From assembly GCA_963738345.1 (NCBI GenBank), contig CAVTWI010000002.1, forward strand, positions 5,332,001-5,396,000: a DNA stretch of 64,000 nt, in the 5' to 3' direction. Below are positions 51,427 to 61,443 of the stretch, one piece after another; within the stretch, counting starts at the first letter, position 1, and each line of letters starts with the position of its first letter. The stretch comes from Bog-159 sp963738345 (GTDB taxonomy: Bacteria > Acidobacteriota > Terriglobia > Bryobacterales > Bryobacteraceae). Both the position numbers and the translations under genes were made by a program. The notes below the pieces were generated by a model. It worked only from the letters and a program-made list of their open reading frames with translations, ran no database searches and was not told the origin of the DNA.

Positions 51427-51639
51427 ATGGCAGACGAAAAGACAAACATCGACGCTCCGGGCTGTTTCTATTGTCTGAATGTGAAGCCGTTCTTCCGGAA
51501 GGCCTGGTCCGACGCCAGCAAAGATCATTTTCGCAACGCCCGCGTGGAGTTCCTGAAGGGCGTGCGCAGCATCATTGACGACCGCATCGGCAACCTCGCG
51601 AAGCACGAAACCAGAGGTACCCACGTCACCGTGGAGTAG
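51427..51639 (+). CDS. small conserved partner of the ArsA-type ATPase
   Basis: A 70-residue protein starting MADEKTNIDAPGCFYCLNVKPFFRKAW, then KDHFRNARVEFLKGVRSIIDDRI. It lies two bases after the ATPase stop. The C..C pair near the N-terminus could bind metal, and the rest looks like an amphipathic helix pair. Function is unknown; placement suggests it works with the ATPase. Confidence 0.7.
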   Translation: MADEKTNIDAPGCFYCLNVKPFFRKAWSDASKDHFRNARVEFLKGVRSIIDDRIGNLAKHETRGTHVTVE

Positions 51640-51687
51640 GGCAGGACGGTACTGCCCAGCTATGACGAAGTTTTCATAATTTTTTTG

Positions 51688-51717
51688 TTGACACATTTGC
51701 AATAGAAGAGCTACCTT
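51688..51717 (+). promoter_or_regulatory. sigma70-like promoter of the M-box transcript
   Basis: A perfect -35 TTGACA (51688-51693) and TACCTT (51712-51717), separated by 18 bases, lie just upstream of the riboswitch. Predicted transcription start is near 51724. Confidence 0.6.
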
Positions 51718-51738
51718 TGAATTGGTAGTTGTATTGCA

Positions 51739-51918
51739 AGGATCCTCGGTAGGCGAGGCGTCCGCGCGGCAAATAAGCCACTGCCCTAAAGCGTCCAAAG
51801 ATGCTGGCAATCAGGGTAGACCAGGAATTCCCGGGTTAAGGGTTTTTCTAATGTGGCTGAGGTCTTCGAGATCTCTCACGGCGCGCGGTGCTGAAGCTTG
51901 GACCCGTTGGGGAATCCG
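51739..51918 (+). promoter_or_regulatory. M-box (ykoK-type) magnesium riboswitch
   Basis: The sequence carries the M-box landmarks in order: GGTAGGCGAGGC, GCCACTGCCC, AAAGCGTCCAAAGATGC, GGGTAGACCAGGAAT, TTAAGG, CTAATGTGGCTGAG and GGTGCTGAAGCTT. Closing bases GGAT (51740s) and ATCC (51914-51917) can form the base stem. M-box RNAs fold on binding Mg2+ and switch off Mg2+ transporter genes. Here it precedes an NRAMP-related transporter, an arrangement described for magnesium-transporting NRAMP relatives. Confidence 0.85.
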
Positions 51919-51942
51919 TCAGCGATCGTTTTGCGATAGTTG

Positions 51943-51975
51943 GCCATTTCTCTGCGCCGGGGGAAATGGCTTTTT
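51943..51975 (+). terminator. intrinsic terminator of the M-box expression platform
   Basis: GCCATTTC (51943-51950) pairs with GAAATGGC (51963-51970) around a 12-base loop and is followed by TTTTT. Its position 25 bases after the aptamer fits Mg2+-dependent transcription termination. Confidence 0.8.
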
Positions 51976-52301
51976 CATTTCCCGCCTGCTTCTCTCGTCT
52001 CCAGAAAGGTATATGGAACCCAAAGACGATCGCCCTCCTAGTACGGACGGGCAAATCGTGGAAGAAACGGTTGTGATCCGGTAGCGGTCTCCCCCACTAT
52101 CGCCTCGCCCGCGCTTCTTCCACTCGGTGGTGAACGCGGGGGTTGAGGCGCAAGTTTTCCCTCTCCCTCCAAAGTAATCAGTGCCGTAATTCGCCGTTGT
52201 ATTTTGCGTTCGTGCTTTGCCGCAGCGCACCTTACCGAACGGCCTTACGGGCGACGTGTCTGCCTGTCGGGCGGCCACATAAATGAAAGGAGCGGAAGGC
52301 A
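51976..52301 (+). other. long leader between riboswitch terminator and transporter
   Basis: This 326-base leader contains a possible 23-codon frame (ATG 52013 to TAG 52084, MEPKDDRPPSTDG...) after an AGAAAGG site. A second strong hairpin follows, CGCCTC (52101-52106) with GAGGCG (52145-52150) and inner CCCGCG/CGCGGG arms, then a short T-containing stretch. The roles are not clear. Confidence 0.4.
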
Positions 52302-53636
52302 ATGGCCAACAAGACACTTAGCATGTCCACGGCAGTCACCGCGGGCGTCGACTTGCCCCAGTGATGCCGGCGCGCGGCCGTGTCGTGAAATCCAAGTGGA
52401 TGCGCGACTTGCTTACCTTCCTGATGGTCTTCGGCCCCGGCCTCATCGTTATGGTGGCCGATAACGATGCCGGCGCAGTCTCCACCTATAGCCAGGCCGG
52501 CGCTCAATACGGCACCCATCTGCTGTGGATCGTTCTGCTCTTATTGCCCGTTACTTATTTCATACAGGAGATGGTGGTACGCCTGGGCATCGCCACCGGC
52601 AAAGGCCACGCCGCGATGATCTACCAGCGCTTCGGCAAATGGTGGGGCCTGTTCTCGCTGGTGGATCTGGAATTGGTCAACTTCCTGACCCTGGTCACCG
52701 AGTTCGCCGCCATCGACCTGGCACTGAACAAAATGGGTGTCGATCCCCGCTACGGCGTGCCGCTGGCCGCCGTCGGCCTAACGCTGCTGGTAATGACCGG
52801 GAGCTATCGCCGCTGGGAGCGCATCGTCGTTTTCCTCTGCCTGCTGGATTTCGCCTGGTTCTTTATCGCCTTCAAACTGGGACCTCCGGCCGGCCAGATC
52901 GTGACAACATGCGGTGCTGCCGTCCATGCCCGCCGGCGGAATAACGGCCGACCTGATGTTTTTAGTGATCGCCATTGTGGGCACGACCATCGCGCCCTGG
53001 CAACTCTTCTTCCAGCAGAGTTGCATCGCCGACAAGCGGCTGCGCTTTGCCGACGTGAAGTGGGCGCGTCTCGATACGTTCCTGGGCGCCTGCATTACGA
53101 TTACCGCCGCAGTTTGCATGATGATCGCCGGCGCGGCCTCCAAGGCGCATGGGTTCCACTTTACCGACCCGGCCCAGATGGCTGTGGATATTGGCACATT
53201 CGCCGGACCGGCCATGCGCAACATCATCCTGATAATGATGATCAACGCCGCGGTCCTCGGTACCACTGCCATCTCGCTGTCGAGCGCTTGGGCCTACGGC
53301 GAAGTTCGCGGATGGCCGCACAGTTTGCAATTGCCCTGGCGCGAGGCCCGCGGGTTTTACGCCCTGTATCTTCTTTCCGTAGGCGCCGCCGCAGCCATCG
53401 TGCTGATTCCGCGCGCGCCGCTGCAGTTGATTATTCTCGGCGTGCAGGTGCTGGCTGGCGTGATTCTGCCCTCAGCCATCATTTTCCTGCAGCTCTTGTT
53501 GAACGATAAGGAACTCCTGGGCGAGTACGCTAACAAGCCCTGGAACAATTGGGTGAACTGGACCATCATCGCGGTTCTATTCGTCCTGTCCCTGATTTTA
53601 GCGGCGCAGGTCACCGCGCCCAATCTTTTCCGTTAA
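52302..53636 (+). CDS. NRAMP-related (NRMT-like) divalent cation transporter, probably Mg2+
   Basis: An inner-membrane transporter of about 440 residues with about eleven helices. The helix-1 motif is VMVADNDAGAVSTY, where Mn/Fe NRAMPs have DPGN. The helix-6 motif is TTIAPWQLFFQQS, where they have MPH. Loss of the methionine ligand fits the NRAMP-related magnesium transporters, and the M-box upstream points the same way. The first 20 codons from ATG 52302 have a good GGAG site but end at TGA 52362 overlapping GTG/ATG 52361-52364, so either an indel or a short leader frame is present. A second frame change lies near 52908. Confidence 0.85.
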
Positions 53637-53646
53637 AGAGGGAAAT

Positions 53647-53838
53647 ATGAAAACGACAAAAGACCAATTCGTTGTGGTTCATCCCCTGGATGACGTTTTC
53701 GAGACCAAGGTGGATATGGAAGCCCTGGGTCCCATGCCGATGACGCGCAGCGTCCGGCTTTCGCTACTGAGCTTGCGCGCTTACTTGATCCTGATGGTGC
53801 TGATGGTGGTCTATCACGTAGTGATGTTGGCCCGCTAA
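53647..53838 (+). CDS. 63-residue single-helix membrane protein
   Basis: Starts 10 bases after the transporter stop with an AGAGGGAAAT site. The N-terminal 40 residues are polar (VVVHPLDDVFETKVDMEALGP), and one hydrophobic helix ends the protein (AYLILMVLMVVYHVVML). Probably a small partner of the transporter under the same M-box; homologues are not known to me. Confidence 0.65.
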   Translation: MKTTKDQFVVVHPLDDVFETKVDMEALGPMPMTRSVRLSLLSLRAYLILMVLMVVYHVVMLAR

Positions 53839-53981
53839 CTGAGCCACGCGCTTCAGCCAGTGTCTTCCTCACGCGCGGCGCGGCCGGCAGCCCCTAAGAG
53901 AAATTTAGGGCGCATGACGCCGATAGCTGCGGCAGTGCTGGTTTGGCGCAGTTCAGATGGCCCCTTCAAGCGGGCCATGGA

Positions 53982-54392
53982 TCAAAAAACACTGACGCCC
54001 AGGTCAGCAAAGTCTTTCACATTGCGCGTGACTACCGTCAAACGATGTTCGAGGGCGGTGGCGGCAATCAAACCATCAGCTACTTTGAGCGGCCTGCCTT
54101 TTAGCTGGCACTGCCCGGCGAGAACACCCCACCCCTGAGCAACGGGTTCGCTCACGGGCAGGATGCGCCCTTCAAACCACGGGCGCAGCGTTTCCTCTAT
54201 CCACTGCTGCAATTGCTGCCGGCGCTTGCTTTCGGGAAGAATCGTCAGACCCTTGAAAATCTCGCCCAGGGAAACCGTGCCGAAAAACAGCAGCTCGTCG
54301 TCGGCATCGTCCAGCCATTTCTCAACCTGCGGGTCGGGTTTAGGTCGCGTCAATTCGGATGGAACGTTCGTATCCAGCAGGAATCCGGTCAT
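53982..54392 (-). CDS. PIN-domain toxin (VapC/FitB-like)
   Basis: A 136-residue PIN nuclease with acidic residues in FLLDTNVPSEL, SLGEIFKG, KVADGLIAATA and TRNVKDFADLGV. It is FitB-like in its TNV..E pattern. Its ATG overlaps the antitoxin stop (ATGA), the usual toxin-antitoxin order. Confidence 0.85.
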   Translation of the reverse strand: MTGFLLDTNVPSELTRPKPDPQVEKWLDDADDELLFFGTVSLGEIFKGLTILPESKRRQQLQQWIEETLRPWFEGRILPVSEPVAQGWGVLAGQCQLKGRPLKVADGLIAATALEHRLTVVTRNVKDFADLGVSVF

Positions 54393-54712
54393 AAACTGAC
54401 CGGGCGCCCCGTGTCTGGGTCTCTTTCAAACTTCAAGTCGAGACCCTTGAAGGGAGAGTCCGCAAACAATTGCGCAAGGCTCTTTTTCCCGGCAGGACGT
54501 TTTTGAATTTCGCGCCCGCCCGCTAACTCCCTCGCGCGCTGGATGGCCTCCGCCTGCGTCCGGGACACGTCCCTTGCGCGTTCAGGCGATTTGGAAGTGA
54601 CGGTGTTTTGAAGCACCTGGTCAAGATAAGCTTCCAAGGTGAGGCCGTGCGCGTGTGCTTGAGCGGCGAGGCGCGCTTCAACTTCGGGCGTTAGGTCGAG
54701 TTTCACTGTCAT
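54389..54712 (-). CDS. antitoxin of the PIN-domain toxin
   Basis: A 107-residue protein: KLDLTPEVEARLAAQAHAHGLTLEAYL is a ribbon-helix-helix-like DNA-binding start, followed by a charged linker and a C-terminal segment (LFADSPFKGLDLKFERDPDTG) likely to bind the toxin. It is divergent from the GH31 gene across 177 bases that hold both promoters. Confidence 0.75.
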   Translation of the reverse strand: MTVKLDLTPEVEARLAAQAHAHGLTLEAYLDQVLQNTVTSKSPERARDVSRTQAEAIQRARELAGGREIQKRPAGKKSLAQLFADSPFKGLDLKFERDPDTGRPVSL

Positions 54713-54889
54713 GATGCTTTCCTTCTGCTATTGTCGCAACTCTTGGCCTGAAAGATAGGCTGGACGGCTATTAGAGTCAACCCGGACCGTGCCCGCGCTG
54801 GTTCTGCTCTATCGACACGGCCTCGCCGCGACAGCAGCGCGCCCTACAGCCTCGTACTACAATGACCCTTCAAGTAGTGCAGGCGTACC

Positions 54890-57313
54890 ATGAAAAATCT
54901 GATATTCTCGGCCGTTTCTCTCCTTTCGCTCTGCCCGTTCGCTGGAGCAATGGATCTGACCAACCTCGCCCCCATCGGCTCCATGGCGAGCTATACCGCA
55001 GCCCGCGACTCCGTCACAATTCTTTGTCGCGACCAATCGCAAGTCCGTCTTTATATCCTGGCGCCCGATCTCATTCGCGTGCGTGCCTCGTTTGGCGCGC
55101 CCCTTCCCGCGCGCGACCATTCATGGGCCATCGACAAGACCACCTGGGACGCTCCTAAATTCGATGTAAAGGAAGACTCCGGCAACCTGTTAGTTTCAAC
55201 CGCCGAAATCGAAGTGGCCGTTCACCGCGATCCCCTTCTGATCGAGTTTCGCGACGCCAAGACGCATCACCCCATCAATGCCGACGCCATGCCCATGATG
55301 TGGAATCCCAAGCTCAACGACCAGCACCTGCACACCGTGGCGGCCGCCAAAACCCTGCACATCGACGAACATTTCTACGGACTCGGCGAAAAAGCCGCGC
55401 ACCTGGACAAGCGCCGCGGCGAGTTCACCATGTGGAACTCCGACACGCCCGCCTATAAGGAAGGCACCGATCCCATCTATCAGGACATTCCTTTCTACCT
55501 CGGATGGCAGGCCGGCGAAGCCTATGGCATCTTCTTCGATAACAGCTATCGTTCGCATTTCGACCTAGCCGCGAACTCGCCCGAATACGTCACCTTCGAG
55601 GCCTCCGGCGGCGAAATGAATTACTACTTCTTCTGGGGCCCCTCGATCAAGAAGATTCTCGCCCGCTATACCGATCTTACAGGCCACCTGCCCATGCCCC
55701 CCAAGTGGGCGCTAGGCAATCAGCAGAGCCGCTGGAGTTACTATCCCGATAAAGTCGCGGAGGAAGTTGTGGCGCGCTATCGCGCCGAAGATCTGCCGCT
55801 CGACGTGCTCCACCTCGATATCGATTACATGAACGGATACCGCGTCTTCACCTGGGATCCCCACGGCTATCCCGACCCCTCCGCCTTCACCGCGAAACTG
55901 CGGAAGCAGGGCGTCAAGGTGGTGGTGATCGTCGATCCCGGCGTAAAATACGAACCGCCCCAACCCGGCGCCACCGATGCCGCCACTAACCCCGAACTCG
56001 GTCCGCAGGACAAGAGTTACTACGCCTATAACCAGGGCATGGCCAAGGGTTACTTCCTGAAGCGCGAGGACGGTAAGCCGTGGATCGGCGCCGTATGGCC
56101 CGGCAAAGCTGTCTATGTCGATTACACGCTGGAGGCTGCTGCGCGCTGGTGGGGCGACATGCATCGCGCCTACCTGGACCATGGCGTGGCCGGTATCTGG
56201 AACGACATGAACGAGCCATCCGACTTCCTCGACCAGACCGGCAAGACCCAGATGGACGTGGTCACTTACGATGGCGGAGCAAATTCTCCCTACGCCGGAA
56301 ATCGCAATCTGTTCGCCCTGAACGAGGCTCGCGCCACCTTCGAAGGTCTCGAACGCCTGCGTCCCAACGACCGGCCGTATATCATCACGCGCGCGGGCTA
56401 CGCCGGCATCCAGCGTTATTCCACTATGTGGACCGGCGACAACACCGCCACATGGGATGCCATGGCGCTCAGCCTTCCCATGTTTGAAACCCTGGGCCTC
56501 TCGGGCGAGCCTTTCATCGGCGCCGACGCCGGCGGTTTCATCGGCCGCACCGACGCCGAACTGCTCACCCGTTGGTATCAGATCGCGTTCCTCACACCCT
56601 TCTGCCGCAATCACGCCCAACGCGACGCCTACGATCACGAACCCTGGCGCTTCGGCACTTACTACGAAGACATCATCCGCAAATATTTGAAGCTGCGCTA
56701 CCGCCTGCTTCCGTATCTCTATACCTCGCTCGAAGAAGCCCACCGCACCGGCATGCCTATCATCCGGCCCCTTTTGCTGAACTATCAAAGCGATGCCAAC
56801 ACTCTCGATCTCGACGATGAGTTCATGGTCGGCGGCGACCTGTTAGTCGCGCCTATCCTGAAGCCCGGCATGACCAGCCGTCTGGTCTATCTGCCCCAAG
56901 GGATGTGGTACGACTATTGGACCGGACAGCAGGTCGCCGGAGGCCGCATGGTGCGTGCCGACGCTCCGCTCGAAACCGTGCCCTTGTATGTGCGCGGCGG
57001 CGCCATCATTCCCATGGGTCCGGAGATGAACTACGTGGGCGAGAAACCTAGCGACCCTATCACCTTCGAGATCTATCCCGATGCGCAGGGTCAAGCCCAA
57101 GCTTCACTGTACGAGGACGATGGCGTGAGCCCCGCCTATCGCAACGGCGTCGAGCGCCGTACCGTAGTCACTTACGATTCGTCTCGCATTGAGGTAAGCG
57201 CGCCCACCGGCAGTTACCAGCCTGGAGCCCGCACTTTGCAGTTCGCCCTTCGCGGCGGCATGCCCGTGCAGTTGGCCGACGATGGCAAGGCCCACACCGT
57301 CAGCCTGCGCTAA
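54890..57313 (+). CDS. GH31 alpha-glucosidase/alpha-xylosidase, secreted
   Basis: An 807-residue glycoside hydrolase with signal peptide MKNLIFSAVSLLSLCPFAGA. The order is a GH31 N-terminal beta-sandwich (residues 40-245), a TIM barrel with the nucleophile Asp in GIWNDMNEPS and the acid/base Asp in MWTGDNTATWD, and C-terminal beta domains including a DUF5110-like ending. It probably releases glucose or xylose from alpha-linked oligosaccharides in the periplasm. The downstream PQQ dehydrogenase, 49 bases away, could oxidise the sugar. Confidence 0.92.
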   Translation: MKNLIFSAVSLLSLCPFAGAMDLTNLAPIGSMASYTAARDSVTILCRDQSQVRLYILAPDLIRVRASFGAPLPARDHSWAIDKTTWDAPKFDVKEDSGNLLVSTAEIEVAVHRDPLLIEFRDAKTHHPINADAMPMMWNPKLNDQHLHTVAAAKTLHIDEHFYGLGEKAAHLDKRRGEFTMWNSDTPAYKEGTDPIYQDIPFYLGWQAGEAYGIFFDNSYRSHFDLAANSPEYVTFEASGGEMNYYFFWGPSIKKILARYTDLTGHLPMPPKWALGNQQSRWSYYPDKVAEEVVARYRAEDLPLDVLHLDIDYMNGYRVFTWDPHGYPDPSAFTAKLRKQGVKVVVIVDPGVKYEPPQPGATDAATNPELGPQDKSYYAYNQGMAKGYFLKREDGKPWIGAVWPGKAVYVDYTLEAAARWWGDMHRAYLDHGVAGIWNDMNEPSDFLDQTGKTQMDVVTYDGGANSPYAGNRNLFALNEARATFEGLERLRPNDRPYIITRAGYAGIQRYSTMWTGDNTATWDAMALSLPMFETLGLSGEPFIGADAGGFIGRTDAELLTRWYQIAFLTPFCRNHAQRDAYDHEPWRFGTYYEDIIRKYLKLRYRLLPYLYTSLEEAHRTGMPIIRPLLLNYQSDANTLDLDDEFMVGGDLLVAPILKPGMTSRLVYLPQGMWYDYWTGQQVAGGRMVRADAPLETVPLYVRGGAIIPMGPEMNYVGEKPSDPITFEIYPDAQGQAQASLYEDDGVSPAYRNGVERRTVVTYDSSRIEVSAPTGSYQPGARTLQFALRGGMPVQLADDGKAHTVSLR

Positions 57314-57362
57314 CGCACCGCTGATACATCATGGGCATCTCGCGAGGCGCTATAGTGTCTTC

Positions 57363-59479
57363 GTGCGAACCCCATCCGTCATCATAATCGCTGCCGCTTT
57401 TCTCGCCGCTTTGCCTGCCGCTTTGCCCGCCGCTGAAACCCATCGCGACTGGGCCGTATACGGCGGCGGCCCCGATAGCATCCGCTACTCCACGCTCGAC
57501 CAGATCAATCGCACCAACGTCGACCGCCTAGCCGTCGCCTGGACCTTCGATACCGGTGACGCCTTTCACGATTCCGAAATGGAGTGCAACCCCATCATCG
57601 TGAATGGCACCCTCTACGCCACCACCCCCAAATTGCGCCTCATCGCGCTCGATGCCGCCAGCGGCAAATTGCGCTGGTCCTTCGATCCGATTCAGCAGCA
57701 GGAAAGCTATGGCAAAGCGCGCAATCGCGGCGTCACCTACTGGTCCAGCGGCAGCGACCAGCGCATCTTTTTTCCTGCCAGCCACTGGCTGTATGCGCTC
57801 GATGCCCGCACCGGCGCACTCGTCAAAACCTTCGGTGAAAACGGACGCGTGGATCTGCGCCAGGGTCTGGGCCGCCCGCCCGAGGAAATGTCCATCTCCG
57901 CCACCACCCCCGGCATCGTCTATAAAGACCTCATCATCATGGGCAGTATCGTCAGCGAGACTCTGCCCGCATCCCCTGGCGACATGCGTGCTTTCGACGC
58001 GCGCACCGGAAAAATTCGCTGGACCTTTCACACCATCCCGCATCCCGGCGAGTTCGGCTACGATACCTGGCCCAAAGACGCGTGGCAATACATCGGCGGC
58101 GCCAATAACTGGTCCGGCATGAGCCTCGACGAAAAGCGCGGCCTGGTCTTCGTTCCCACCGGTTCCGCCGCCTTCGATTTCTACGGATCCAATCGCAAAG
58201 GCGACGACCTTTTCGCCAATACCCTGCTGGCCCTGAATGCTTCGACCGGCGAGCGCGTATGGCATTTTCAAGCGGTCCACCACGACCTTTGGGATCGCGA
58301 TTTCCCGGCCCCCCCGAACCTCGTCACCGTCCAGCGGGATGGGCATGCTGTCGATGCGGTAGCCCAAATAACCAAGTCCGGCCACGTGTATGTATTCGAT
58401 CGCCAGACCGGCAAACCGCTTTTCCCCATCGAAGAACGCGCCGTCCCCGCCACTGAGGTCGAAGGAGAAGCCACCGCGCCCCACCAGCCTTTACCGCTGA
58501 AGCCCCCCCCCTTCGCGCGCCAGCAGTTTACCGCGGACATGGTCACCAACCGCACGCCGGAAGCCCACGCTGCAGTTCTCGAGCGTCTGCGTAAGGTCCG
58601 CAGCGCCGGCCAGTTCGTCGCGCCCAGCCTCGAAGGTACCGTGATCTTTCCCGGGTTCGATGGTGGCGGCGAGTGGGGGGGGCAGCCTTCGATCCCGCCT
58701 CCGGCCTGCTCTACGTCAATGCCAACGAGATGCCCTGGATCCTGCGCCTGGTCCAATCGCCCGGCGCCGGCAAAACCACTGGCCGCACTTTGTATAACGC
58801 ACGCTGCGCCGCCTGCCATCGCCAGGATCGCAAAGGCAGTCCGCCCGAGTTCCCTGCCCTCGCCGGCATCTCGACGCGCCGGACCCACGAACAGATTGTT
58901 GGGATCATCCATGATGGCAATGGCCGCATGCCCGCGTTTCCGCAGTTGCCCGCCGACGCCGTCTCCGCCATCATCGCCTATATTGCGACCGGAGAAGATA
59001 TTCCCGTCACCGATGTAGTTCGCAGCCAGTGGCCTATCGACCAGAAGTACCGGCACGATGGCTACAACAAGTTTCTCGATCCTGATGGCTATCCGGCCGT
59101 TGAGCCGCCCTGGGGCACCCTCAACGCCATCGATCTGAACAAGGGCGAGATTGCCTGGAAGATTCCCTTCGGCGAATACCCCGAGTTGGCCGCCAAGGGC
59201 ATGCGCCAGACCGGCAGCGAGAATTACGGTGGCCCCGTGGTTACTGCCGGCGGATTGCTGTTCATCGGCGCCAGCAACCACGACCGCAAATTTCACGCCT
59301 TCGATAAATCGACCGGCAAGCTGCTTTGGGAAACCACACTGCCCGCCTCTGGCAATGCCACGCCCGCAGCCTACGAAGTGAACGGGCGGCAGTTCGTGGT
59401 CATTGCCGCGGGTGGCGGGAAATCCGGCGCTCCCTCGGGAGGCAGTTACGTCGCTTTCGCGCTGCCCGCCACAAAATAA
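57363..59479 (+). CDS. PQQ-dependent glucose-type dehydrogenase with inserted cytochrome c domain (one frameshift)
   Basis: A periplasmic quinoprotein of about 705 residues. The GTG start (57363) gives signal VIIIAAAFLAALPAALPAA. The beta-propeller has typical motifs (DWAVYGGGPDSIRYS, GVTYWSS, WHFQAVHHDLWDRDFPAPP). A cytochrome c segment, NARCAACH with a later MPAFP methionine ligand, is inserted before the last propeller blades (WGTLNAIDLNKGEIAWKIP). A G-run indel near 58678 breaks the frame. Electrons would pass from PQQ to haem c. The stop overlaps the convergent gene by 34 bases. Confidence 0.88.
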
Positions 59480-61441
59480 CTGCGGAGCACCAGCGCCGCG
59501 ACGGTGAGCAGCGATAGACCGGTCAGCAACCAGCCAACGCGATTTTCGAGCGGCGTTTCGAAGACCAGCGTGATGTCGTGCTCGCCCGGCGGCGCGTCGA
59601 TCACCGTGAAATCCGCGCTTTGGTCGCGCCGTACGGTTAGCGCATGGCCCTTGTCATAAGCGTGCCACGAGGGGTCATAAGTCGTTTGCACCAGGATGGA
59701 CTGGCCCGCCGCGATGGTAGCGTGGATCTGCATCGCGTCCGTGCCGCGCCAGATTGTGGTCGCCGGCGAGTCGGGACCGGCTTCGATCGCCGCCGTATAC
59801 GCGCGCAACGGCGCCAGATTGCTCTGTTCCAGCGGCGCCAAGGCATCGAACTGGGCTCGATCGACCACCCGCGCCAGCGATGGATAACGGCGCGGCACCT
59901 GGTAAATCACATTGCCTACGCCGTCGTCATACAACACCGGCAATTTACCGGCGAGTTTTTCCGGTACCGGGAAGTCGTGATACATCTCTTGCGATTGTTT
60001 GCCCGAAACGATCACCGCATCCGCACCCATCGCCGTTAACCATCGCACTGCCAACTCCGGATCGACTCCCAACACGGTTTCCCACTGCGCCGGTACGATT
60101 CGTGGATTCAGTATACCCTGGTCGCTTCCCCCCCCCCACTTGAGCCAGGTCATGCCATGTGTCCCACCAAAAGCGCACCGACCCCACCACGAAGGTGCGT
60201 GCCTGCGGATTGTGCGTCGCCATCCACTCGGACATTCGGTATTCCACGCGCTGCCGGTAGTCGGGTTCGCGCGGATACAAATCCCAGAGATTTCCGATAT
60301 AGTGGCGCGCGCCCCACGCGCCCGCCAGCACCACAGCCACTGCCACTGCGCGCGCCAACCGCCGCTGCCAAGGCGTCCGCGCGGTCCAGTTCCATAGACG
60401 CCGCAGCAACTCTATGGCGGCCACGGTCAACGCAAGGTCTAACTCCGCCAGCAGCCTGTGGGGGACCCCAATCACGCGAAAGTTGAAATAAAGATTCCCC
60501 AGCACGTTCAAACTGAAGAACAGCACCAAGCCCGAAAGAAAAACGGCATACGCCCGCTGCCGCTGGCCCTGTGCGGCCAACCAGGAAACACCTAAGTAAA
60601 ACGCTGTAGCCCCCGCCAGTAGCGCCACGGACCATGCATTGCCGGGAACCGAAACGTATTGCAAATTTTGCAGCGTGATCCGCAAGTATGAAGGGGTCAG
60701 CCAAAACGCCGACAGCCCGTATGCCAGGGCAGGAATCGCCGCCGCCGGCAACCAGATGCGATTGTCGCGATGCGTTACCCATACGCTCCATACCAGGATC
60801 GGATAAATGATCGCCAGCGCCGTGGCGCCGTAGAAATTCGTCAGCGCCACCAGCGCCGCGAAGATCGCCGCCGCGGCTAACGATGCCGGACGGCGCTTCT
60901 CCAGCGCGCGCCATGCAAAGGCCAGTGCGAAAGGCAGCAGCGCCAGCGACGTGATGTGCGGACCTTCGCCATAGCGCACCATTACCCACAGTCGCCATGG
61001 CGTCCAATGTTCCGATCGCCAGAGCATCGGAGTCACCAGATACATAGGAGAGGCCACCGCCGACGACACCGCCGCCAGCCATGCCGCCCCGCGCGACCGG
61101 CTCATTACCCACACCAGAAAATACACGCCCGCACTTCCGCAGCAATAGAGCAGCGCCGTATAGACGTGATATGCCTTCACCGGCGCATAAACACTCGTCA
61201 ACAATGCTGTCCCGTAGCGCAAAACAGGCGGATACAAATAGTCGTAACGCGTCCCGCAATACCAGAGCGGCTGCCACCGCGGATGCGGCAGGTGCTCGTG
61301 CAGCATCCGGCCATCCGCGATGAAGGTGCTCTCGATCGAATCCCAGCGGTTCAGATACTTGGCTTTGAACAGCGGCTTAATTAATACCGCGGTGAATAGA
61401 AAAATCAGCAGCAGATCGAGCGGAAGCTTGAAACGGCGCAC
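59446..61441 (-). CDS. large polytopic membrane protein, GT-C/6-PTPS-related type (one frameshift)
   Basis: About 665 residues with roughly ten to twelve membrane helices, starting MRRFKLPLDLLLIFLFTAVLIKP and containing an extracytoplasmic loop NRWDSIESTFIADGRMLHEH. The C-terminal region is a soluble domain (ADAVIVSGKQSQEMYHD...) with one last helix. The acidic first loop and layout resemble GT-C polyprenyl-sugar transferases. The frame break lies in a C run near 60135. It is two bases from the GT2 gene, so it probably acts in the same glycosylation pathway. Confidence 0.7.
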
Positions 61442-61443
61442 TG

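Noticed and set aside
51639..51657. GGGCAG/CTGCCC hairpin after the ArsA partner as a terminator
   Set aside because: The stem is only six pairs and the T run lies about 20 bases away; too weak to list.
51739..51918. yybP-ykoY manganese riboswitch before the NRAMP gene
   Set aside because: The order of conserved blocks matches the M-box, including GTAGGCGAGGC and GTGCTGAAGCT, and not the manganese aptamer.
55712..56788. 358-residue minus-strand frame
   Set aside because: Antisense to the catalytic domain of GH31.
57528..58484. 318-residue minus-strand frame
   Set aside because: Antisense to the PQQ propeller, whose motifs are clear on the plus strand.
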